From: Osedax fenrisi
Taxonomy: Eukaryota; Annelida; Polychaeta; Sabellida; Siboglinidae
Direction: 5' to 3'
Assembly (NCBI GenBank): GCA_964019155.1
Contig: OZ025243.1
Span: 14,433,444-14,497,443, forward strand
DNA length: 64,000 nt
Shown: piece after piece, positions 27,001 to 39,692 of the stretch
Layout of the letters: each line of letters starts with the position of its first letter
How positions within the stretch are numbered: the first letter of the stretch is position 1
Program-made: the position numbers and the translations under genes
The notes under the pieces: generated by a model
Told to the model about the DNA's origin: nothing
The model's input: only the letters and a program-made list of their open reading frames with translations
Databases searched by the model: none

Positions 27001-30000
27001 GTTAAATTTAAATTTCGAGTTTATAAAAAAAAATGTCCTATCTCTACTGTGTAAAAATTTAAATTTATAATATTCGTATCGCGTAAAAAAATCTATAATA
27101 TATAGATATAATTATAAAAATAACATTTATGACGAGTATTATTATATATCGTACGTACTAGATTTCAGTTATTCGGTTTAACGAGTTTATAATAATTATT
27201 TCCTATCTCCACCATGTAAAAATATATTCTTAAAATTATTAGGTGATGTAAAAAATCAAAATCCACGATAATGATTCGATTTCAATAATTTTAACTTTAT
27301 TAAATAGATAATTAAAATATAATATCGTGGTATAAATTGTGATATCTAATATTTAATATTCTTCGAGTTATGGCCGAAATAGTGAAAAATACGTGATTTT
27401 AGAGTGGTAAATTTGACCGACTTCCGCTAACGCGTTCACCTCGATTATAGATTCAACGGATGCGGAGTACGAAAGTACCTAATATAAAATGAGAAAAACC
27501 ATTAATATATGAAGCATTTGGGGTACGGATCGGTTTTAATATTTCACCAAAATTCAAGAAAAAAAATTGCAATTTATAAAAAAAAAAAAAAAATCTAATT
27601 TCTATTCTATAATGTTAACGGTAATGAGTAGATATAAATGTAGCCATCCGATATGCATTTACTATGATTATTCGCCACATAAATGGCTTTAAAAAGTACA
27701 TTTCCTATCTCCACCATGTACAAATTTGAATTTATAATATTTTTATCATGTAAAACATAGATAATCTATAATAATCACTGGATTTCCATATTTGTAACTT
27801 TATAATTTATAGTATAATTAATATAATTTCATTATTTTTTACTTATTTTAATAATAATATAATATCTAGATACTAAAATAATGTAAATATTTTCGAAAAT
27901 TATGGTAGTGTAAATAATATTAACTAATACATTTAATTATATTATAATTTTATAAATGTATAACACAAATTATAAATTTATAAATATTTGTATTCTATTA
28001 ACTTATTATTTAATATTATTATATAGTTTTTTGTACTTATTTTATTATTATTATACTATCTATATGATAAAATAATATAAATATATACGAATAATTAATT
28101 AGGGTAACTATTATTAACAAATATATATAATTATATTTATAATTTTATAATTTTATAACACAAATTATAAATTTATAAAATATGAAATTCTATTTACTTG
28201 ATATTTATAGATATATATAGATATGTTTTAATTATTTTAGTATTACTATACTATCAATATAATAAAATAATGTAAATATTATCAAATAAGTTATTATATT
28301 AATCGCTATTAATTATTATATTTATATTAATTAATTATATTTTAAAATTAAAAAAAAAAAATATATCTTTATAAAATAGATATAATTATAAAAATAACAT
28401 TTATGACGAGTATTAATATATATCATACATACTAGATTTCAGTTATTCGGTTTAACGAGTTTATAATAATTATTTCCTATCTCCACCATGTAAAAATATA
28501 TTCTTAAAATTATTAGGTGATGTAAAAAATCAAAATCCACAATGATTCAATTTTAATAATTTTAAATTGATTACATAGATAATTAAAATATAATATCGTG
28601 GTATAAATTTTGATATCTAATATTTAATATTCTTCGAGCTACAGCCGAAATAGTGAAAAATACGTTATTTTTGAGGGGTAAATTTGACCGACTTCCGGTA
28701 ATGAGTTCGCTTCAGTTATGATTTCAACGGATGCGGAGTACGAAAGTACCTATAATAAATTGAGAAAAACCATTAATATATGAATAATTGGGTGTCTAGC
28801 TCGGTTCAATTTTTCACCAAATTTCATCATACAAATGGTCAAGAAAAAGGTCAAGAAAAAAAATTGCAATTTATAAAAAAAAAAAAATTCTAATTTCTAT
28901 TCTATAATGTTAACGGTAATGATTAGATATAAATGTAACCAATCGCGGTGAGGTTACTATGATTATTTACCTCATGAATGACTTTACAAAAGTACATTTC
29001 CTATCTCCACCCATCGATATAAAGAAAGTGGATAAGCAATTGACGCACGCAATGCATGTAAAAGATATACACGTGAATGACACTTTTATCGATAAATTAA
29101 CAAAATGGTATCAGTGATTTTGATTGGATATTAGTCATATTATATATGTCAAATATTGAAACAGTAGTCTTTTCGTCGAAATAGATTAAAGTGACTTCTA
29201 TCTATATCAATGGATTTAAATTATAAATATCAATAAAATCAATAAAATAGTATTATAACTTCAATTTAAATACACAAAATTACGAGGAATGTTGATATTA
29301 TGTATTTTAAATATATTATTTTATTTTTAGTATAGATAGTACATTAAAATTGGTAGTGATTATCAATATATATATGATAAATACATATTATTATAAATAA
29401 AAAGTAGTGGGCCAGATAGTGGGTTTCGACTGCAGCGCTCGTAGCGGAAAGTGCCATACACTAAAGCTTATCCACTTTCTTTATATCGATGTCTCCACCA
29501 TGTAAAAATTTGAATTTATAATAATTTTAACATGTATAAAATCAAAATCTATATTAATAATTCGATTTTAATAATTTTAACTGTATCGAATAAATTATAA
29601 AAGGTAACTTGGGCACTTGGGTTTGGGTTTGGGTTGGGTTTGGGTTTGGGTTTTGGTTTGGGTTTGGGTTTGTGTTTGGATTTGTGTTTGGATTTGTGTT
29701 TGGATTTAGGTGGGTTGGGTTGGGTTTGAGTTTGGGTTGGGTTTGGGTTGGGTTTGGGTTGGGGTTGGGTTGGGTTTGGGTTTGGTTGGGTTTGGGTTGG
29801 GTTAAGTTTTAATTTTTGGAGGTTTTTTTTAGCTGCATTACTTCCCGAGTTTTCCTATAAAATTAGATTTTCACGGTTGTGGTTAGGTTGGGTTAAGTTT
29901 TAATTTTTGGTGGTTTTTTTTAGCTGCATTACTTCCCGGGTTTGGGTTTGGGTTGGGATTGGGTTGGGTTTGGGTTGGGATTGGGTTGGGTTTGGGTTGG

Positions 30001-31661
30001 GATTGGGTTGGGTTTGGGTTTGGGTTGGGTTTGGGTTTAGGTGGGTTGGGTTGGGTTTGGTTTGGGTTAAGTTTTAATTTTGGTAGGTTTTTTTAGCTGC
30101 ATTACTTCCCGAGTTTGCCTATAAAAGTAGATTTCACGGTTGTGGTTTTTTTTAGCTGCATTATTGGTTTGGGTTTGGGTTTGGGTTTGGGTTGGGTTTG
30201 GGTTTGGGTTAGGTTTGGGTTGGGTTTGGGTTGGGTTTGGGTTGGGTTTAGGTTTGAGTTTAGGTTTGAGTTTGGGTTTAGGTGGGTTGAGTTGTGTTGG
30301 GTTTGGGTTGGGTTTGGGTTTGGGTTTGGGTTTAGGTGGGTTTGGGTTTAGGTAGGTTTGGGTTGGGTTAATTTTTAATTTTTGGAGGTTTTTTTTAGCT
30401 GCATTACTTCCCGAGTTTGCCTATAAAAGTAGATTTCACGGTTGTGGTTTTTTTTAGCTGCATTATTGGTTTGGGTTTGGGTTGGGTTTGGGTTTGGGTT
30501 GGGTTTGGGTTTGGGTTTAGGTTGGGTTTGGGTTTTGGGTTGGGTTTGTGTTTAGGTGGGTTGGGTTGGGTTTGGGTTGGGTTAAGTTTTAATTTTTGGT
30601 GGTTTTTTTTAGCTGCATTACATCCCGAGTGAACCTATAAATGTATATTAACACTGTCGTGGTTAGGTTGGGTTAAGTTTTAATTTTTGGAGGTTTTAAT
30701 AAATTAATATTTATTAACATTTATTAAGCTTACTTTTATTTATATTAAATTAATATTTAGTAATAAAGGTTAGTTCTTTTGTAATAAAGTACCTACTTTT
30801 TAGTAATAAAGATGTTACTTTTAGTAATAATAAAGTAGTTACATTTTATAAATAAAGTAGTTACTTTTTATTATTAATAAAGTAGTTACTCTTTAGTAAT
30901 AAAGTAGTTACTCTTAAGTATTAAGTAGTTACTTTTTAGTAATAAAGTAGATACTTTTTAGTAATAAATGTAGTTCTTTTAGTAATAAAGTTTATTTTTT
31001 TTAGTAATAAAGTTTATTTCTTTTAGTAATAAAGTTTAGTAGTATTTACTTTTTAGTAATAAAGTAAATTTGTAGTAATACATTTGCTTTAGTAAAAAAG
31101 TTGTCCTACAAGGAGCGTTAGCCCTTGATCCAGGAAAAAAGTAACCTAGTAATAATATTATTTTTACAATATTGATATCATTTAAAATTTATTATAATTA
31201 TTATTGTTATTTTTATTATTATTTAATTACAATATTATTACTAGTTAACTTCTATTATTTCTTATCTACATATTATTGTTATTTTATTAATATTATTATT
31301 ATTATGTTCACTACTATTTATTATTATTATTATTAATCCATTATAATTTTTTTATCATTTTGATATTTTTTATTATATTTATTATTTTAAAAAGGGGAAT
31401 TATTTAATTTTTTTTTTTATTTTGATTGTAGTGTTTTTATTGTTATTTTTATTTATATACAAATTGTAAATTTAATATTTTACAATTTATATTTATATTT
31501 TACTCTATTGTTATTGTTATTGCTATGTTTATTTGTTCACTTTACTTTTGCTGAGGTATATATTAAATAAGTTATATATATCTGGGTTTACTCTCGTTTA
31601 TTACGATAGACCTATCTGAGTATTATAACCATACTATTTATTTCATTCATTCCTATATATT

Positions 31662-31699
<38 letters not shown>

Positions 31700-34600
31700 A
31701 ATGACATTTTATTGTGAAATAATAAGATATTTGCATTGAAATTTATTTATATCAATACATCAATAATTTGATATATTCTCATTGTATTATAGATAATGCA
31801 TGTGTACTTAGTGGATGCAGTGGTAATTGTTAGTATATCAACAAATTCATGTATTTCCTATTATCATGTAAACATGTGCTACAGTATATGAACTTCAATA
31901 CCCTGACTCAGAGAATGAATCCCCCACTTTGCAATATTAGTGATATATACGAGGGTTGGCTTATACCATAATTAGTAATGTACATTGTACATTAGACCGG
32001 TTCGTTCGATTCAATTTTTAATCCTTCATATAAAATATAATACATATCTATATTTTAGTATAATATGTATTAACAATTTTTATAAAAAAATAGTTACCTT
32101 TGGTCACAAGTAATAAATTATTATTTTAAGATAAAATGTATAATATTCCATGTATAATAGTAATGACGCCATCTTATTATCTTTGATGTTTACAAATATT
32201 TAAATTAATATTTAAAATTAATAATGTATGTGTATTATATTTAATGAATTAATATAATATATACCATTATTTATATTTATTATTAATATAATATCTATAT
32301 TTCATTTTTATATCTACAAATTACCAATATTAATGTCTCCTAAAACTCGAGAAAATACACCATTTTACAAAGTATTTATTTCAAAATAATTCAAAAAAAT
32401 AATTAATTTTTAAAATTAATATATATAATTATACTTTACATAAATTTGAGTGATCAGATTATATTGAATTGTGGATATGAGTTAGATATAAATGTCCTTT
32501 ATACAAATAAAATTTAAAAAATTAAAAAATATGTAAACATATTTTGTATTTCATATTTCAAATAAAATCCAAAAAAATGTATAAATGATGTTAATTTTTT
32601 TTCTAAAATAATTTTTTATTAATTAATTTGAATTGTATTATTATTATCTATAAATTATATATTTTAATTTTTTAAATTAAATTGTAATAATTTATTTATA
32701 TTAATTATACGATTTTTAGATATTTTTTTTTACTAAAATTATTTTATAAAATTTGGGCATCTAGATTGTTATGAAAAATATTTTGTAATGTTAATACTAC
32801 TTGTTATATATGTTTCTAGGATATATCCATAGTTGGCTTAAAAAAAATCATTCAATTTTATAAAAATTGAATAAAACTTATTTCTATATCCCCCATGTTA
32901 AATTTTATATGTATTCAATGTTAAAATTAAAAGGTCTCGTGACGTAACAATATTTAAGATATAGGTCTAAAATTGTAAACACTTATTTATCATAGCATAC
33001 ATAATTGTCACAGATGTAAAGGTTTATAAAATTACGAAAAAAAATTGAGTACGAACCGGTCTATTGTACATACAATATATATGGTAATTTAATACGTAGA
33101 AATATAATCTTTAATATAGGTAAATAATATTATATTCACATAATTATATATATATTATATATAATATATATATAATAATTAGTTAATATAATTAGTAAAG
33201 CTAACATTTCTGAAATGAGTAGTCCTTCGTCTTACGTCCTTGCCGGCATCGGTGATGACCTTCAGTTGTTTAGGTCTGCCACCAGGGGCCAGCAGTACCT
33301 TCTCGTAGTCGATGTCTTGACCCGTGTTCAGACTCACGCGGTGATTTTTCACGTCGACCTTGACGACCTGTCAATCAAAGTATATGATGACTTCTGCTCT
33401 GTAAGCTCTGTAACACTACTGGTAATAACATACAATATACACATAATTTACCTCACACAAACACATACAATCCAACAAACACACATACACACACACATAT
33501 ATACACACACAATACTATATATATATATATATATATATATCAAGTCATTAATAAGACAGTTTGTGATAGATGATACTGAACTCCCATGTGTCGGGTTGGA
33601 AGCTATCATTCGCGTGACTCTAGAGGGTAAGGTCGATGGTTAACCTTGACCCCTGTGATGACTGATACACCACCGGATTCATTCTTAGTGAGATCTTCAG
33701 GCGTACAATAGTAGGCGTCCTTCTCGAAGAATACACTACATACGGATACGGGTGTCGTGACATAGAGAGGGAGAGAGAGAGAGGTACACTTATGTAGTTG
33801 ATGATGAATATGTTGTGCAATTTACGATGTACATATTAGATCATAGGTTTGGAGAGGGATTAGCCTAAGTGGATGAAATCAGGTCAACCAATCAGTGAAC
33901 AGTGTAACGGTGTTATTCGTTATAATTGGTGAGATATGGGTGCTGGCTAATGTGATGAATATCAGCCACTCATTGTGTTATTAACACCCCCGATAATAAG
34001 TATTAACCCCAAAGGGCAATATGTACCGAATGTGTAATGTACACTTGTTGTAGCCATTTCTATATATTAGCTATCATAGTTAATACTATAGGTTACATCT
34101 ATTTGTACATATTACAACTATATTTGTGATTCAATAAATAAACATAATCATCAACATAATCATCAGTGATTATATCACAATAATGGCATGCATCACTAGC
34201 GCGTAATGATTACCTCCTCTCCTTTCCGTTCCACTGTTTAAAGCGAAGATTAGCAGCCTGTTCCTTATCCGAGTACCACATCTCCTTAGAGAGGGGGGGT
34301 CGCATGTAAGGGGTGTACTTCTCCTCCCCGATCAGAAGGACTTGTGCTTTAGCGTCCTTGGCTCTGATGGCACGGTAGGCAGCGAAAGCGGACGTTCCTG
34401 CAGGGAAAAGGTTATGATGTAATAGCATAGGTTATCATGATATTATATTTTATGTTATGATGCAATAGTATATGTTATCATGATATACGATAGAATAGGT
34501 TAGAATTATGTAATCTAATAGGTTATGATGTAATAGAAAAAAGTTATTATGTAAATATAAAGGTTAACATGTAATATAATATATTATCATGATATAATCT

Positions 34601-35101
34601 TACTCGTGTCAGAATAGGTTATATGATGTAATCTTACACATATCAAAATAGGTTAGAATGATGTAATCTTCACATGATAGAATAGGTTATGTTGTAATAT
34701 TAAATAATCATATTGATTGTATCAAAATATTGATTTTATTGTGAATCAAGCGATTAATAATTCTACTAAATAATTCTGTGAATACCAAGAGTTAGTATTA
34801 TACAGGTAAACAAGTCACAATCTGGCATCATATAACTTCGTAATGGAAGAAAGTGCTATCAGATAGATAAAGTAGAATGATTAACTACATTGATGTCATG
34901 ATAAACATGTATAGAAGAATTAGCGAGAAGTTCAACTACTTTATTGTATATGGAAAATATATATAGTTTACAAGATGAACATAAAACATGTACTTGAATG
35001 TTATGATTATATAAACAATATATCTATTTAAATAATTATTTAAATACTATTATAATAGTACATATGTCAATGATGTATTTTCCAATGATAATATTTAATG
35101 G

Positions 35102-35137
<36 letters not shown>

Positions 35138-37241
35138 TTATGACAATATAGTAACAAATATAATTTAAGTATTGATTATAAAATTATTGTAAAATAAAAT
35201 TGTTAATATGTTAACATATTTATAATTATAATGTTAGTATAAACTAAAACTTGTGTATCCATGGAATATTTGGATATAATCATAACAGTATTATTTCATT
35301 ACTATTATATAATATAAAAAACGTTAATATAATTATTGATTATAAGATATATAACTAATATAACATATTGAAACATATATTTTAAATAAGGGATATATAT
35401 TATTAAATATAATATATATTCAAATAAATCAAACAATGAGGCTTTGATTATAAACTATTTTAAAAATAATACTTATTATATATACACAATTATATCTTGA
35501 CATTATTAAATTGTTACACTATAAATAGAATCAAGAGAATGCATCATTAATAAGACAAAAGAATTACAGATTATACATGCATGTATACTAATATACATTT
35601 ACTATTATAGGGTTATATTATATTACTAAAAGCATTACTAAGTATTGCTATATAATATATGTGTCATTAAGATTATAAATATACTATATGTTTATAATAT
35701 AATATGTTTATAACATTTTTTAAACTAAGTATAGGATTATTAGTCATATTTATATATATATGAGCATGTAGGTTAATATATTACATATTTAGAACCATAA
35801 AGGATATAGTGTATATGTATATTGAATTCTCATAGCCAAGACATTAAAGTTATACATTTATAATTATTATAATAGTAGAAGTATTCAAAACGAATACCAG
35901 TAAACTCGGTGCAGGTATAATTTAATGGACAAAATCATCACTTTTGAAGTAACTTCGACCACTTTAAAAATCAAGAAGTAATTTCGGGCCACTTTTTAAA
36001 ATATCAATAAAACAACTATTTCAGTATATATATATATATAAATATTAATGAGCATTATCAAATACATTCGTATGCATTATTAATCAATTAACAATGCATG
36101 TAGCAAATTAGGAGAATCAGTGAAAGCGATTAGCTTTTTTAATTTGATATCTTCTAAAAGTAGTGTAATGTCATATTTAATCATCTTCATTCGGATAAAA
36201 TACAATTACATAAATATTGATATTAAAATTAAAAAAATATAAAAAAAAACTAAAACAAATATTTGATTCCCATGTTAGCATCCAAATTAAAGTATAAAAT
36301 ATAATTAATGAATTTTGTTGTATCTTATTTTTACATAATACATTTACGTATAATATTAGTTTACACATTCAAAATATAATGTAGTATTTAATATACATAT
36401 TTATTATAATAATATTTATATTAATCAGTATATAATATATTATATATTGTATAATAATAAATTGCATTATTATATATAATTTAAAATGGAAATGACGTAA
36501 TATTTGTGAAGCGACATGTAGGTTATGCCGATACCATTGATATTATTTGATATGATGACTTAAATCTACTTTAAATAATTATTAATTATAATTGAGCTGA
36601 TATAACAACATCTGGTGGTACATTGCACAAATGACCTGTACTAGATATACACTTAGTATATCCATGCAATGTATCTATATATTATATAATATTGTATAGT
36701 ATTATAGTTCCATATGAAACTAATAAAATATATATATAACGATATATATTATTACATGTAATGGATATACATGATATTGATATATATAAATTGAATATAA
36801 AAACAATAAGAATAGGGATCGTATGAGGAACTAAGCAGTTTATTTTTTTTAAAGTGTCCTGAAATGACTTCAAAAGTGACCGAAGTTACCTGGCCCGAGA
36901 TTACGGGTGCCTTTCAAAACAATTAGTAGAAATTAACTTGTAAATATATTTTAAATAAATTGTAAATTAAAAATAATATTAAAGTGCTCATGCTTTAAAA
37001 TAAAAAAATATGAAGTTATATAATATTCTATTTATATCAAAAAATGATATCTTAAAACGATATTTAGATCATTAAAAAAATACTTTTAAGTGGCAATTAC
37101 TATGGTATATATTATTAAAAATAAATATTTAAATAGGTATCCCATAACAATACTATTGTATAGAAGATATTACAAAGTTTAATTATAAGTAATATGACTA
37201 CGAACATTTTTATTTATTTTATTCGTAAACAATAATCATAT

Positions 37242-37283
<42 letters not shown>

Positions 37284-37608
37284 ATATTAAACTCATGGTC
37301 AATCATAACAATATGCGTGTTATGTAAACAATTATTATTAATTCTAAAAGAGAGTCCAACCTACACCTACATCTACATGTATATACATGATGAATACAGA
37401 TAATGAATTACAAACCTGCTCCTACGATGATGTAGGTGACTTTCTCAGGAAGACCGGCGATTATCGGTGGTGGATGTTTCACGTCGTCTACCTCTGATGC
37501 AGTAGTAGGCGATGGTTAGTTATGATCAACGTATGTTTAGGGGGCAGAGTGCATTTAATAGACAGGGTAAATGTTAAAGAAGATGTATAATTAATGATAT
37601 ATGGGTTG

Positions 37609-37644
<36 letters not shown>

Positions 37645-39634
37645 TACCTTTAAAGATTTCACTATTACTCATAGCAATATTTTCATTAACAAACAATAAA
37701 TCATTTCACATAAGATATATATATATATATATAAATATATATAATATTATAAAAGTATACACAAATGTGTACAATGTTGTATATATATTATAAATGTATA
37801 AAAATTGTATATATATATTATAAAAGTATACAAATTATATATAATTATATATACTATATATTATAATGTATATATATTGAAAGTAGAGTGAGCGAGTGGA
37901 ACCTTCTTCATCTTCTTCTGGCTCCGAAGCTGTCTTACTAGCAGACCTCTTATCTTTAGTCTTGAGGTAGACGATAGCTCCGATACTCAAAGCGATCGCG
38001 CCTACCCCCAATATCTTGCTGTAGTCAGTCTTCGGTTGTTCGGACGATGTTGAGGATTGTTGACGAGCTACGAATTTAGTCTTTTATTAAGAATTATACA
38101 GCGTGCAATATTATAGTTTAGGATACTACTATAATCGTAGTAATAGTAGTACTATTCGATAAATAGGTTTGAAGTTACACATTATAGCAAATAATGATAT
38201 GAGATTATATTTGGGGTATAGTAGTTTGGAAAATTTTATATATAATAAACTGAATATAAAATAAAATACCTGACTATAAAATATACATAAATGTATACAA
38301 CTGTAATTAATATATAATTAATTATATAATATATAATTAATTATATTTACAAAAAATTATTTAATCTATATGTAATAAATATACTTATTTATTAATAAAT
38401 AATTACTAAATAATTACTAAATAATAAATCATAAAAATAAAAATGCCACTAGCAAGCTAACATGGATGAAGCTCATTGGGAAGGTCGGGCCCAGGCCGAC
38501 TAGTATATATATATATTTATAGTGCAGAAATTTAATAATTTAATGACATATTTTATACTTATTAAGGGACGGCGAAACCTTCATTGGTATTTTATCTACA
38601 GTATATTTAATTATGCTTAAAAGGATGTATACGTAAAGTTACTTTTAGTACCCATAGTTCTATGAGTACCTCAACTAAGCATTATAAACAATGGACACGT
38701 CAACAAATTTGTGTGACAAATAAACTTTAATTGCTATCAGAACTTTTTTTTAGAACTCAATCTTGGACCCATTTGATTAATTAATTTGATAAATCTTTTA
38801 AACATTGTTTTATAGACATAGAATATATACCAAATATAAAGTTATTCATTCATAATTATATTGTATAATATAATATTATTATATAAAATTGTTATTAAAA
38901 ACTAGGCATAACAACATATTTTGTATACATATAGATTACAGTAGAATTTATATAGTTGAATTCAAGTATACTATAATATTATCTAACCTACATCTTTATT
39001 ATATAATTACATCCCTACATTACTGTGTAATAATAATCGTTATATCCTATATTACATTAATTCATTATTATTTACTAGACATATATATAATTATAATAAT
39101 AATAATAGTGGAATTATAATAATTGTTTATAAGTAGAATTCATGAAAGTAGGAAAATATAAAATAAACACAAGTTCACGAGGTGGCCACTTGTACCCATC
39201 ATTCTCTGATGCACATACATACACACATATGAATGAGAAATATACATAATATTAATATCATAGGTTAAGCTTTAGCTAGGATAAATGAAAAATCATAGCT
39301 TGTGAGTCATTCATCCTTTGAATTTATATTCTATATTTAATATTCATATATGCATATATAGTTATATAAATACGGTATACGTTTTTCATTTTATTAATTA
39401 TATACAATGGTTACTGCACGAGTTGGGAACGGTTTCAAAATGTTACTAGTAATTGAGGCGGGCGGCGAACGTGCATAGTGTATACGCTGTGTATACTATG
39501 CCATTTTAACTGTATGTATACAGTTATATACTGTTATAACAGTTAACAATAGATTATATGTTTATATTCATTCATCAATCATTGATTCAATGATTCAATG
39601 ATTCAATGCCTACCGATATTGATAAACTTTATAT

Positions 39635-39692
<58 letters not shown>

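Noticed and set aside
29609..30632. Several VWVWVGFGFGLG-type frames in the G-rich array (also 44163-45186)
   Set aside because: They are translations of TTTGGG/TTGGG repeats that lack stop codons by composition.
33215..33643. 142-codon plus-strand frame (and its copy at 47769-48197)
   Set aside because: It is antisense to AIFM1 exon 6 and runs through a (CA)n/(TA)n repeat; the minus strand gives the conserved protein with correct splice sites.
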